The translations under genes were made by a program, and so were the position numbers. From Burkholderia sp. Ax-1719 (GTDB taxonomy: Bacteria > Pseudomonadota > Gammaproteobacteria > Burkholderiales > Burkholderiaceae): a stretch of DNA of 64,000 nt. The DNA lies in contig NZ_VWWJ01000004.1 of NCBI RefSeq assembly GCF_011753055.1, positions 124,001 to 188,000 of the forward strand, written 5' to 3'. The first letter of the stretch is position 1, and the number at the start of each line of letters is the position of its first letter. The notes beneath the pieces were generated by a model. That model had not been told where the DNA came from. It was given only the letters and a program-made list of their open reading frames with translations, and ran no database searches. This document shows, piece by piece, positions 52,801 through 61,424 of this stretch.

Positions 52801-53199
52801 TCAATTGCCGAAATACGTCGGCTTCATTCCAGGCGCACCGGTGTGCGCGGGTTGCGCGGGCTGTACTGGGGCGCCGGACGCATCGGAACCCGACATCACG
52901 CCGCCGTATCCGCTGCTGGCCTGCGGCGTGTATTCGCCGCTAGTCACTTCGCGCACCTGTTCATGACCCACTCGCGCTTCGGCCGCCTGCACCTGGCGCG
53001 GATACGAGGCCTGATCGCCCACGGAAGTGTCGTAACCCGAATGCTCCAGGCGTGCCTGATCCTGTTTGACCTGCGCGCGCGTGAGCGCGTCGTTGCCCGC
53101 GAGACCGGGCTCGACAATTGGCGTCTGGGCCTGCGCAAGCGCGGCGAGCGGAACGGCAAAGAGTGCCGCGACCGCGGCAAGGTGCTTGATCGACTTCAT
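52801..53199 (-). CDS. DUF4148 exported protein
   Basis: A 132-residue secreted or periplasmic protein. The signal peptide KSIKHLAAVAALFAVPLAAL ends in AQA. The mature part carries the DUF4148 pattern LTRAQVKQDQARLEHSGYD followed by YPRQVQAAEARV, common in Burkholderiaceae, often in many copies per genome. GGGAG before the ATG pair at 53202/53199 fits the second ATG best. The C-terminal 35 residues are Gly/Pro/Ala-rich. Function is unknown. A small 9-bp tandem repeat and the porin terminator lie upstream. Confidence 0.88.
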   Translation of the reverse strand: MKSIKHLAAVAALFAVPLAALAQAQTPIVEPGLAGNDALTRAQVKQDQARLEHSGYDTSVGDQASYPRQVQAAEARVGHEQVREVTSGEYTPQASSGYGGVMSGSDASGAPVQPAQPAHTGAPGMKPTYFGN

Positions 53200-53267
53200 C
53201 ATCGTTCTCCCATGGAGTGGCGAAGGGTACGCTCACTAGCGCATGTGCTGTGCCACGAAGGCGACAA

Positions 53268-53294
53268 TCGACAAAATCGACAAAATCGACGAAA
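53268..53294. repeat. Three-unit 9-bp tandem repeat
   Basis: TCGACAAAA occurs twice in tandem followed by TCGACGAAA (53268-53294), in the spacer between the DUF4148 and porin genes. It could be a small variable-number repeat. No coding or regulatory role is evident. Confidence 0.6.
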
Positions 53295-53403
53295 TGCACC
53301 GGCGCGAAGATTCGATGCGCGCGCTACGAAATAGGGACGCAATTGCTGGCGGAGACAGGCCAATCCACGGATCACCGGATTGATTGACACGATCCGCGTG
53401 CAC

Positions 53404-53440
53404 CATAAAAAACGCCCGCAGCGCTGGAAGCGTTGCGGGC
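53404..53440 (-). terminator. Rho-independent terminator of the porin gene
   Basis: On the minus strand GCCCGCAACGC and GCGCTGCGGGC pair (one mismatch) around a short loop, followed by GTTTTTT. It lies about 50 bp after the porin stop codon. Stem, loop and U tract are all as expected of a strong intrinsic terminator. Confidence 0.85.
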
Positions 53441-53491
53441 ATCCTTTCACGTTGCGGCTGGATTAACCCGGTCGCACGTTCGAGGCTTCGC

Positions 53492-54646
53492 TTAGAAGCG
53501 GTGACGCAGGCCCAGGTTCACGAGGGTCTGCGAGCCCGTGCCGGCGTAGCCATACGAGCCGATCGATGCTTGCGCCGAGGTCACGAGGCCCGTGTCCGCG
53601 TCACGCGTCGTGCCGCTTGCGTGCTGGTAAGCCGCCGTCATGTAGACATCGGTACGCTTCGACAGGTTGTAGTCGCCGCCCAGCGAGAACTGGTGGTAGT
53701 TCGCCGAGGTGTCGCCGCTTGCGTGCGTGTAGCTGTAGCCAGCGCCAACCAGCAGGGCCGGGGTTGCCTGGTACGCGAGGAAACCTTGTGCCGTGTTGTA
53801 CTTCTGCTTGCTGTCGAATGCAGAGTTCGCGTCCGCAGCGTATTGCGCGTTGCTGTAGCCAGCGCCGAGGATGAACGAGCCAACCGTGTACTGAGCGGCC
53901 ACGCGTGCGATCTGCAGCGAGTGAGCCGTTGCGTAGCCGTTGTTGATCGGGCCGTCGAACGTGCCGTCCGAGGTGCTCGACCACGTGGTGCGGTCGCCTG
54001 CGCTGTTGGCAGCGTAGTAGTAGCCAGCAGCAACAGCCAGCGGGCCGTTGTTGTAGGCGAGTGCTGCCGAGTACGACTGCTTCGAACCCGTCGAGCCAGC
54101 CACGCCGCCGAACGAGTACATGACTTCAGCCTGCAGGCCGCGATAGATCGGCGATGCGTACTTGACTGCGTTGTTCACGCGGAAGCTGTTGTCGTAGTTG
54201 TCGACGTCGCCAGCCGTGGCGAACACCGAGCCGAAGTAGTTGTCGGCGGTGATGCCCTGGATCAGGTCGACCAGCGGGTCATATTGACGGCCCAGCGTGA
54301 CCGTACCGAACTGGTCGCTGGCAAGACCGACGAACGACTGACGGCCGAACAGCGCGCCGCCTTGGCCCGATGCGCCCGTCGACGGGTTGAAGCCGCTTTC
54401 GAGCTGGAAGATTGCCTTCAGGCCGCCGCCCAGGTCTTCCGAACCCTTCACGCCCCAGCGCGAACCGGCCAGGTTGCCGTAGCTGCTGTTGCCCAGCGCC
54501 CAGAGGTTCTTGCTGCCGCTTGCGTGGCTGACGTAGGTGAGCGACGTATCGACAACACCGTAGAGCGTGACGCTCGATTGTGCATGGGCGACACCGGCGA
54601 TGCCGAACGCGGCAAACGCTGCGAGAGTAAGGGCGCGTGATTTCAT
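53492..54646 (-). CDS. Outer-membrane porin, Burkholderia general type
   Basis: A 384-residue trimeric 16-stranded porin. The signal peptide ends in VAHA, the mature start QSSVTLYGVVDTSLTYVSHA is the hallmark of Burkholderiaceae porins, then SRWGVKGSEDLGGGLKAIFQ, the loop-3 region GRQSFVGLASDQFGTVTLGR and the C-terminal strand NLGLRHRF ending in Phe, needed for BAM recognition. GGAG precedes ATG 54646. A sigma-70-like promoter (54695-54722) and an intrinsic terminator bracket a single-gene transcript. It provides general diffusion of small solutes. Confidence 0.95.
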   Translation of the reverse strand: MKSRALTLAAFAAFGIAGVAHAQSSVTLYGVVDTSLTYVSHASGSKNLWALGNSSYGNLAGSRWGVKGSEDLGGGLKAIFQLESGFNPSTGASGQGGALFGRQSFVGLASDQFGTVTLGRQYDPLVDLIQGITADNYFGSVFATAGDVDNYDNSFRVNNAVKYASPIYRGLQAEVMYSFGGVAGSTGSKQSYSAALAYNNGPLAVAAGYYYAANSAGDRTTWSSTSDGTFDGPINNGYATAHSLQIARVAAQYTVGSFILGAGYSNAQYAADANSAFDSKQKYNTAQGFLAYQATPALLVGAGYSYTHASGDTSANYHQFSLGGDYNLSKRTDVYMTAAYQHASGTTRDADTGLVTSAQASIGSYGYAGTGSQTLVNLGLRHRF

Positions 54647-54694
54647 CTGTAACTCCGATTTGTTGTGGAACTGCTTTTGATTCAAGGCCCGAAG

Positions 54695-54722
54695 GCTATA
54701 TTGCGTATTGGCATCTGTGCAA
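54695..54722 (-). promoter_or_regulatory. Sigma-70-like porin promoter
   Basis: On the minus strand TTGCAC (complement of 54717-54722) and TATAGC (complement of 54695-54700) are separated by 16 bp. The predicted leader to the porin start at 54646 is about 40 nt. Both hexamers deviate at one or two positions. Confidence 0.45.
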
Positions 54723-55003
54723 GACCCAATAAAAAATCCGTAGCAAAATTGTGACACCGCTGATAATCAAGATCGATTGACCTGATGATGTTGCGGGCGC
54801 AATTAGTTTTATCGAATCAATGACTTGAGCGTGGAAATTGTGCTCGCAGCGGCAAAATATTACGCGTTGGGAAGATTTAAGATCGACACGCAAGCATTGC
54901 GGAAGGCGAGAGCCAATTGGGTTGGCGCTTGCGGATGTGCAGAACTTGAACTGGCGGTGAAAAACGCCTGAAACGAGGGCAAAGTGCGACGAATGCGCGC
55001 AAT

Positions 55004-55032
55004 GAAAAAAGCCCCGCTACAGGAGCGGGGCT
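55004..55032 (-). terminator. Intrinsic terminator of an unassigned minus-strand transcript
   Basis: AGCCCCGCT (55010-55018 complement side) and AGCGGGGCT pair perfectly around a 5-nt loop and are followed on the minus strand by a run of T (A tract 55004-55010). The nearest upstream minus-strand gene ends 206 bp away at 55238. It terminates either a long 3' region of that gene or a separate small RNA. Confidence 0.8.
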
Positions 55033-55237
55033 ATAAAGCGTGGATAACTGTCTGAAACAAAAACAGTTGGGCGCATTGTATGGCAAGCGAATCTGCGTAT
55101 AAATTCACTTTCCGCAATAAGCTGGTGACAAAATTGCGGTGGCGCCCATTGGCGAATTGTGCGTGCCAGAGTGGAGCGTGAGCGTTCTGTCAATATGGTA
55201 TGACATCGTCGCGTCATTCACTCGCTCTGTGCGTTTG

Positions 55238-55855
55238 CTAGAAAATGCGCTCAGGTTTGGTGGGTTTCACCGCTTCCAGCCAGGGCTTGCCCGTCGCAAT
55301 TTCACTGCCGATCCGAACGATCACGGCGGGCACCGCAATGATTGCGTGAATCACCATGGCCAGCATCACATAAGCGCCAAACTCTACGCCGCGCAATAAG
55401 CCGGGTGCGTGTCCTTCCTTGTCGCCGAGAAAGTCGCCGCGCAATGACGCCAGGCTCGCCCATCTCGCGTTGTCGATGGCCTCGCGCGTCTGGCGGCTAT
55501 AGAGATTGCGGCTTCGGCATCCCAGCGAAAATGCTCGCCACATTCTGCGCGGCTGCAATATCCATCCGGTAGAAAGCGCAATCAGATTCATGATGCCGAG
55601 CAGCGGTGAAGCCAGCATTGAGCCCGTACCCAGTTCCCACGCGCTGACTTCGCCTTCGCCGATCCGGCCCACACTAAAGCCGGTCATCATGTGATGCAGG
55701 TCGTGATACTTGAGGTAGCGGTGGCGGGTTTCGATGTTGGGCAAGGGCACGAGCAGGCAGCCCGTGAATACCGGCACGGTGCGCGGGTGAGGTCCCCTGG
55801 AGGGGGCAAAGCCACATCGGCTATAGAAATCGTTCAACTCGTCCTGTAGCGTCAT
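55238..55855 (-). CDS. COQ4-like ubiquinone biosynthesis-associated protein
   Basis: A 205-residue protein with the COQ4 signature HDxxH-x11-E, read here as HDLHHMMTGF...GE in the first half (about residues 70-87). Yeast and human COQ4 bind a metal through this motif and act in the coenzyme Q complex. The C-terminal half has one or two hydrophobic stretches (YVMLAMVIHAIIAVPAVIV), so membrane association is likely. GGAG precedes the ATG. No ubi gene is adjacent, and the precise role of bacterial members is not settled. Confidence 0.8.
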   Translation of the reverse strand: MTLQDELNDFYSRCGFAPSRGPHPRTVPVFTGCLLVPLPNIETRHRYLKYHDLHHMMTGFSVGRIGEGEVSAWELGTGSMLASPLLGIMNLIALSTGWILQPRRMWRAFSLGCRSRNLYSRQTREAIDNARWASLASLRGDFLGDKEGHAPGLLRGVEFGAYVMLAMVIHAIIAVPAVIVRIGSEIATGKPWLEAVKPTKPERIF

Positions 55856-56078
55856 GACTTGCCACTCCTAATCGTCGTGTTCTTATTCATTGTGAGTATG
55901 GCGCTTGCCGTAGCGGTTTTCTGGCGTGATTTGCGTCATTGTCATCGATCTGGATGGCAGTGTCGAACACGATAGAGGCAGCAAATGCGTTGCGGGTAAC
56001 GGTTTAATATCGTCGCAGCTTTCGGCTATAGTGAGCCCGCCATAGGCGTTCAACGAACGCCGGTCGTGCGGAGGGCGA

Positions 56079-56106
56079 TTGCGGAAGTTTCGCGCCGCCG
56101 CATAAT
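56079..56106 (+). promoter_or_regulatory. Candidate promoter of the acylase gene
   Basis: TTGCGG (56079-56084) and CATAAT (56101-56106) are 16 bp apart, about 42 bp before the GTG start at 56148. The match is fair. No operator-like palindrome was seen nearby. Confidence 0.4.
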
Positions 56107-56147
56107 GTCACTGCAGAACATTCACCCCTTCCACGTAGGCCCAAACC

Positions 56148-58661
56148 GTGTCGCGCGCAATTCACAAAGATCCTGCTGGGCCCGTATTCCACAAGCGGCG
56201 CCGCGCCTGGCCGAAGATCGTGCTGGTTGTCGTCATCGTCGTTTTGATGGCGGTCGTTCAGGCTGGCTGGCTGATATTGCGCGCCAGCCTGCCGGAACTG
56301 GACGGCACCCAGCCCGCACCGCTTTCCGCAACGGTGACAATTCAACGCGACGCGCTGGGCGTGCCGACGATCGAAGGCCTCACGCGCGATGACGTTGCCT
56401 ATGCGAGCGGTTTTCTTCATGCGCAGGACCGCTTTTTCCAGATGGATCTGCTGCGGCGGGTGGCGGCCGGCGAGATGAGCGCGCTCATCGGCGCGGCGGC
56501 GCTCCCTCTGGATCGACGCGATCGGCCCTTGCGGTTTCGGGCGCATGCGCAGGCCGCGCTGGCTGCCTTGCCTGCGGATCAGCGGCAACTGATCGAACGC
56601 TACACGGCGGGCGTCAATGATGGCCTCCGATCCCTTCGCGCGCGGCCGTTCGAATACTGGCTGCTGCGCACGCAGCCGACGCCCTGGCGCGCCGAGGATA
56701 CGCTGCTTGTCGTGTACGCGATGTACTTCGACCTGCAATACGAGCAGGTGAGGCGTGTGCTATCGCGCGCGGCATTGCGCGAGCGCGTGCCTGCCGATCT
56801 GCTCGCGTTTCTGTTGCCGCGGACCAGCCACTGGGATGCGCCACTCGACGGTCAGAGCGGTGACGGCGGCAGCGCCGCATCCGCCGCATCCGCTGTTACC
56901 GTGCCCCCATCGCCACCGTGGCTGCGCGTGGCGCAGTCCGCTGCGCAAGCCGAACCCGACGCCGCAGCGCAGGCTTCCACACTGCTGGCGGGCGTGCCAG
57001 GTTTCGTCGGCGCGGGCGCGGTGAGTTCGATGATCGGCAGCAACAGCTTTGCGGTCGACGGCGCGCACGGTACGCAAGGCGGTGCGCTGATCGCCAGCGA
57101 CATGCATCTGGGCCTGTCGTTGCCGAACATCTGGTATAGGGTCTCGCTGGTTTATCCCGCGCCCGATGGCGGTACGCGGCGCATCACGGGCGTGAGCCTG
57201 CCTGGGGCGCCGCTCGTGGTGGCGGGCAGCAACGGGCATATCGCATGGGCGTTCACGAACAGCTATGGCCGTTTCGTCGATCTGGTCGATTTGCAGCGGG
57301 ACCCCGCCAATCCGCAGCGCTACCGCGCGCCTGGCGGCGCGTGGGAGAGCGCTCAGGTGATCCACGAACGCCTCGATGTGAAGGGCGGTGCGAGCATCGA
57401 TTTGCCGGTTATGCAGACGCGCTGGGGGCCGCAACTCGTAGTCGGCAAGCACGTGTATGCGCTGCATTGGGTCGCGCAGGACCCGCAGGCGGTCAATCTG
57501 AATCTCGTCAGTCTCGAAGGCATCGAGAACATGGCCGACGCCTTGCATGCCGCGTCAACCTTCGGAGTGCCGACGCAGAATTTCACGGTGGCCGACGCGC
57601 AAGGTCATATCGGCTGGACGCTGGCTGGGCCGCTGCCGCACTTTGTCGATTCCAATGCGAGTGCGGCGGCGTTCGATGGAATGCCATTTAGTTCGGATAC
57701 CTATGCAGGGTGGCAGGGCTATCTGTCCGGCGACGCCTATCCCGTGCGTGTGAATCCGTCCATCGGCCGTCTCTGGACCGCTAACAACCGCACGCTGCCA
57801 CTGTCCGAGGTGACGCGCATTGGCGATGCCGGCACTGACCTTGGCGCGCGTGCCACGCAGATCCGCAACGATCTGCTTGCGCTGCCGCACGCCAGCGAAC
57901 GCGACATGCTGGCGGTGCAGACCGACGATCGCGCCTTCTGGATCGAATACTGGCGCCGGGTCGTGCTTGATGCGCTGGACACACACGCGCTGGATGGGCA
58001 TCCGGAACGTGCGGAATTCCGGCGGCTGGTCGAAGCCTGGAATGGCCGCGCGGATGTCGACGCCGTGGGCTACCGGCTGGTGCGAGCGTTCTATTTTTCG
58101 CTTTACGAGGCATGGTTCGGCGCACTCGACAAGGATCTGGGTACGGTCGCGCCAGAACTCAGCTATCGCGCGGCCAACACGCGCAACGGCGCGACGATGG
58201 AAATACTCGCCGACCATCATGCGTGGATACCCGCCGGCTTTGCGGACTGGCGCGCTTTCATGCTCGATCGCATCGATCACGCAATCGCCCAGTTGCCGAA
58301 AGACACGAAGCTCGCGGATGCGCGCTGGGGCGAGCACAATCGATCGGCTATTGCGCATCCTTTCGCGCGCCTGCTGCCGACATGGCTGCCCTGGGTACGC
58401 GGCTGGCTCAGCACGCCGCCCGATCCGCTGCCCGGCGACATCAATATGCCGCGCGTGCAGTTGCCGGCGTTTGGTGCATCGGAGCGTTTCGTGGTGTCGC
58501 CGGGACGTGAGCGGGAGGGTATCTTCGAAATGCCGGGCGGGCAGTCGGGGCATCCCATGTCGCCATACTTCATCGCGGGACATGAAGCGTGGGTGCAGGG
58601 CAATGCCACGCCCTTCCTGCCCGGCCCGACGGTCCATACGCTGACGCTGCGCGCCGAATAA
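56148..58661 (+). CDS. Penicillin acylase family Ntn hydrolase, membrane-anchored
   Basis: An 837-residue Ntn hydrolase precursor that self-cleaves to alpha and beta chains. An N-terminal membrane helix (about 23-45, IVLVVVIVVLMAVVQAGW) replaces a cleavable signal. The alpha part carries RDALGVPTIEGLTRDDVAYA and GFLHAQDRFFQMDLLRR, the family signatures. The beta chain should begin at Ser298 in the motif GSNSFAVDG; HGTQGGALIASDMHLGLSLP and VAGSNGHIAWAFTNSYGR follow. Family members hydrolyse penicillins, acyl-homoserine lactones or other N-acyl amides; the substrate here is unknown. It is convergent with the pentapeptide gene. The GTG start has no strong binding site. Confidence 0.92.
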   Translation: MSRAIHKDPAGPVFHKRRRAWPKIVLVVVIVVLMAVVQAGWLILRASLPELDGTQPAPLSATVTIQRDALGVPTIEGLTRDDVAYASGFLHAQDRFFQMDLLRRVAAGEMSALIGAAALPLDRRDRPLRFRAHAQAALAALPADQRQLIERYTAGVNDGLRSLRARPFEYWLLRTQPTPWRAEDTLLVVYAMYFDLQYEQVRRVLSRAALRERVPADLLAFLLPRTSHWDAPLDGQSGDGGSAASAASAVTVPPSPPWLRVAQSAAQAEPDAAAQASTLLAGVPGFVGAGAVSSMIGSNSFAVDGAHGTQGGALIASDMHLGLSLPNIWYRVSLVYPAPDGGTRRITGVSLPGAPLVVAGSNGHIAWAFTNSYGRFVDLVDLQRDPANPQRYRAPGGAWESAQVIHERLDVKGGASIDLPVMQTRWGPQLVVGKHVYALHWVAQDPQAVNLNLVSLEGIENMADALHAASTFGVPTQNFTVADAQGHIGWTLAGPLPHFVDSNASAAAFDGMPFSSDTYAGWQGYLSGDAYPVRVNPSIGRLWTANNRTLPLSEVTRIGDAGTDLGARATQIRNDLLALPHASERDMLAVQTDDRAFWIEYWRRVVLDALDTHALDGHPERAEFRRLVEAWNGRADVDAVGYRLVRAFYFSLYEAWFGALDKDLGTVAPELSYRAANTRNGATMEILADHHAWIPAGFADWRAFMLDRIDHAIAQLPKDTKLADARWGEHNRSAIAHPFARLLPTWLPWVRGWLSTPPDPLPGDINMPRVQLPAFGASERFVVSPGREREGIFEMPGGQSGHPMSPYFIAGHEAWVQGNATPFLPGPTVHTLTLRAE

Positions 58662-58688
58662 GCGCAATGCAGCGCTGAACCTGCCGGA

Positions 58689-59405
58689 TCACATCACCCG
58701 AACGCCACAGTCGCCAACCAGCGCGACCGCCTGATCGACGGACAGTATCGTGCCTTTGAGATGCTGCAGCACGTCGGTCAGGCGCAAACCGCTTAGGTCT
58801 ACCGAGCGTAGATCCGCGCCATCAAAACGGCTGTTGCGCAGCAGGGCATTTCGCAGGCTGCCGCCTTCGAAAACCGCATCGCGGAAGTCACAGTCGGACA
58901 GATCGGCATCGGAGAAATTCAATCCTTCGAGCGTCTGTTTGCGAAACGAAAGTCCCCTCAGATCGGCTCCGACCAGCAGCGAATCGTGAAAGATCAGCCC
59001 GAGCGTGCGGGTGTCGACAAAACGCGCGCCCGTGAGTTTCACGCCAGTAAAAGTCGCCGATGCGAGTTTCGCGCCGGTCCAGTCGGTATTGTTCAGATCG
59101 CTCTGGCAAAAGCGCGCGTCGCTCGCATTCGTATAGCGCAAGCGGGCTCCCGCGCCTTTGCACGCCAGCCAGCGGGTTCTCGATAGATCGCAATGTTCGA
59201 GGAGGGTTTGCGCGAAGCTGCAGCGCGTGAATCGCGCGCCCCGGAAGTCGAGCCTGGAGAGGTCTTCGCCGCTGAAATCGCATTGCTCGAAGGTCGGCGC
59301 GTCGCCGCATTCGCGAAGCAGGCGGGCGAGGCTGTCGCGCTCGAAGGTCAGTTCGGTGAACAGCTTTCCTTCTACGGCGGCCGGTTCTGTGGTGTTGCTG
59401 CGCAT
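58689..59405 (-). CDS. Pentapeptide repeat protein, Qnr-like
   Basis: A 238-residue right-handed quadrilateral beta-helix protein. From about residue 40 nearly the whole protein is A(D/N)LXX repeats, for example CDFSGEDLSRLDFRGARFT and DADLSDCDFRDAVFEGGSL, with a short break around the middle like Qnr. The C terminus VDLSGLRLTDVLQHLKGTIL with SVDQAVALVGDCGVRV resembles the C-terminal dimer helix of Qnr proteins. Qnr and MfpA mimic DNA and protect gyrase from quinolones or toxins; that role is inferred. GAGGAG precedes ATG 59405. It is a single-gene unit. Confidence 0.88.
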   Translation of the reverse strand: MRSNTTEPAAVEGKLFTELTFERDSLARLLRECGDAPTFEQCDFSGEDLSRLDFRGARFTRCSFAQTLLEHCDLSRTRWLACKGAGARLRYTNASDARFCQSDLNNTDWTGAKLASATFTGVKLTGARFVDTRTLGLIFHDSLLVGADLRGLSFRKQTLEGLNFSDADLSDCDFRDAVFEGGSLRNALLRNSRFDGADLRSVDLSGLRLTDVLQHLKGTILSVDQAVALVGDCGVRVM

Positions 59406-59664
59406 CGGTACAGACTCCTCATGGCGAGGGGTGCGCGGCGTCATATCCACAGCGCGTCCCCTCAACTTGGTCAAAGTAAGGTTGACGCCGCGGCGTAATA
59501 AGAACCCAGCAAGATCACTTGCAATTGGGCGCAGGAGATACCAACCTGCCACTCTATTTTCGGCGGAGAGGATTTTATCGTTATCGACTCGCGGGCGACA
59601 AGAGCGGAAGTCATTCCAATGCCGCCGCAAAAGGCTATGCTGCGGGTTGGCTCAGGAGAAAGAG

Positions 59665-60093
59665 ATGGCAGAAAACTGGCAATTCCAGATCCGGATTACG
59701 GTCACGCCCGAACTGGCGGAAGCACTTCGTTCGAGCGCGGCAAGCACGCAGCGCGATGTCATCGGCGCTGTCCTGCGCGAAGGCAACGCGACGCTGAAGT
59801 GCCAGTACGATGCATTCGCCGATTATGTGGCCGAGGCGGAACACGCAGACCGTGAGCACTATCCACTCTATCAGTGGACCAAAGAGACGATCGAAAATCC
59901 GGAGAAAAAGGCCAGATATCTGAACTCGTTCACGGTGTATGTCGATGGTCACGAAGTCTACGACAAGGACAGCGCCGACTGGCTGCAGGTGCGGCTCTCT
60001 GCGCTCGCCGAGGAGGGCGCAGTGGGCATCGAAAGCGTCAGCCGCTACGACACGAACCCGGCCAATAATCCTCAACCGCCCGCCCGCAAGTGA
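59665..60093 (+). CDS. Hypothetical soluble protein
   Basis: A 142-residue protein with a strong AGGAG 5 nt before its ATG, so it is very likely expressed. Composition is acidic and polar without membrane segments; the N terminus WQFQIRITVTPELAEALRSS and the middle YDAFADYVAEAEHADREHY suggest alpha/beta structure. I do not recognise the family. It lies alone 169 bp before the aminotransferase gene on the same strand. Confidence 0.75.
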   Translation: MAENWQFQIRITVTPELAEALRSSAASTQRDVIGAVLREGNATLKCQYDAFADYVAEAEHADREHYPLYQWTKETIENPEKKARYLNSFTVYVDGHEVYDKDSADWLQVRLSALAEEGAVGIESVSRYDTNPANNPQPPARK

Positions 60094-60262
60094 TGCAGGT
60101 AGCGGCGAATTCTGCTGCATCGCATCATTGCCACGGTCTCGCCGGCTTTCGATAGAATCGGTTTTCGTCGGCGCAAAACAGAAAGCATATCTGCAGGGTT
60201 GACGCCGTATCGATACGCGCGATACGGCGGCCCACAATGTTCATCCCATATCGGAGGCGAGC

Positions 60263-61390
60263 GTGCCAGGTTTACTTCCCAATGTCGATCGCGAGGGGCT
60301 CCTCGAATATTCAGTGGTCTACACCGACCGCTCGATCAATCATATGTCGCAGCTCTTTCAGGGCGTCATGCGCGACCTGTCCGCTTCACTGAAGAAAGTC
60401 TATAACGCAAAGGCCGTCGCCATTGTGCCGGGCAGCGGGACCTTCGGCATGGAAGCGGTAGCGCGGCAGTTTGCGACCAACAAGAAGTGTCTGGTCATCC
60501 GCAATGGCTGGTTCAGCTTCCGCTGGACGCAGATCTTCGAAATGGGCAGCATCCCGTCCGAATCGATCGTGCTGAAGGCGCGTCCCGTCGAAGCGGGCAG
60601 GCAGGCCGCCTATGCACCGCCGCCCATCGACGAAGTGGTCGCGGCCATCAAGGAAAACAAGCCGGATCTGGTGTTTGCGCCGCACGTCGAAACCGCATCC
60701 GGCATGCTGCTGCCCGACGCGTATCTGCGCGCGGTGGCCGATGCCGTGCACGCGGTTGGCGGCATGTTCGTACTCGATTGCATCGCCTCCGGCGCGATCT
60801 GGGTGGATATGGAAGCCACTGGCGTCGATATCCTGATCAGCGCGCCGCAGAAGGGCTGGAGTGCTTCGCCGTGCTGCGGGCTCGTGATGTTCAGCCCGCT
60901 CGCGCGCGAACGAATCGATTCGACCACGAGCACCAGTTTCGCCTGCGATCTGCGCAAATGGCTGCAGATCATGGAAGCCTACGAGGGCGGCGGCTTTGCC
61001 TATCACGCCACGATGCCCACGGACAGCCTCGCAACGCTGCGCGACGTGATGAAGGAAACCGAAGCCTACGGCTTCGAAAAGGTGCGAGCGGAGCAACTCG
61101 AACTTGGCAAGCGCATTCGTGCGCTGCTCACCGAAAAGGGCTTCAGAAGCGTGGCCGCGGACGGTTATCAGGCGCCTGGTGTGGTGGTCAGCTATACCGA
61201 CGACGACGGCATCCGCTCCGGCAAGAAGTTCGCTGACGCAGGTTTGCAGATCGCGGCAGGCGTTCCCTTGCAATGCGATGAACCGGCGGACTTCAAGACC
61301 TTCCGCATTGGGCTTTTCGGGCTGGACAAACTGCACGACGTTGAAGGCGCAGTCGCGCGATTCGCCAAGGCCCTGAACAGTTTCGATTGA
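60263..61390 (+). CDS. Class V aminotransferase (serine-pyruvate/alanine-glyoxylate type)
   Basis: A 375-residue PLP enzyme. The PLP lysine is in SAPQKGWSASP, the cofactor-binding Asp in MFVLDCIASGAIWVDM, and the glycine-rich VPGSGTFGMEAVARQF binds phosphate. The pattern is that of alanine-glyoxylate and serine-pyruvate aminotransferases. GGAGG precedes GTG 60263, setting an unusual but well supported start. It is convergent with dinB, 34 bp away, and stands outside any operon. With a ureide operon in the window producing glyoxylate, use of glyoxylate is possible but there is no linkage evidence. Confidence 0.9.
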   Translation: MPGLLPNVDREGLLEYSVVYTDRSINHMSQLFQGVMRDLSASLKKVYNAKAVAIVPGSGTFGMEAVARQFATNKKCLVIRNGWFSFRWTQIFEMGSIPSESIVLKARPVEAGRQAAYAPPPIDEVVAAIKENKPDLVFAPHVETASGMLLPDAYLRAVADAVHAVGGMFVLDCIASGAIWVDMEATGVDILISAPQKGWSASPCCGLVMFSPLARERIDSTTSTSFACDLRKWLQIMEAYEGGGFAYHATMPTDSLATLRDVMKETEAYGFEKVRAEQLELGKRIRALLTEKGFRSVAADGYQAPGVVVSYTDDDGIRSGKKFADAGLQIAAGVPLQCDEPADFKTFRIGLFGLDKLHDVEGAVARFAKALNSFD

Positions 61391-61424
61391 ATCGATCAGG
61401 TCGCGGTATCCTGGCGCGTGCGGG

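Larger units (their letters stand above)
54647..55237. other. 591-bp noncoding region between porin and COQ4-like genes
   Basis: This AT-richer stretch holds the porin promoter near 54700 and, at 55004-55032, an intrinsic terminator for the minus strand. The 200 bp between that terminator and the COQ4-like gene end at 55238 could be a 3' untranslated region or a small RNA gene. No reading frame with a ribosome binding site was found. Confidence 0.5.
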
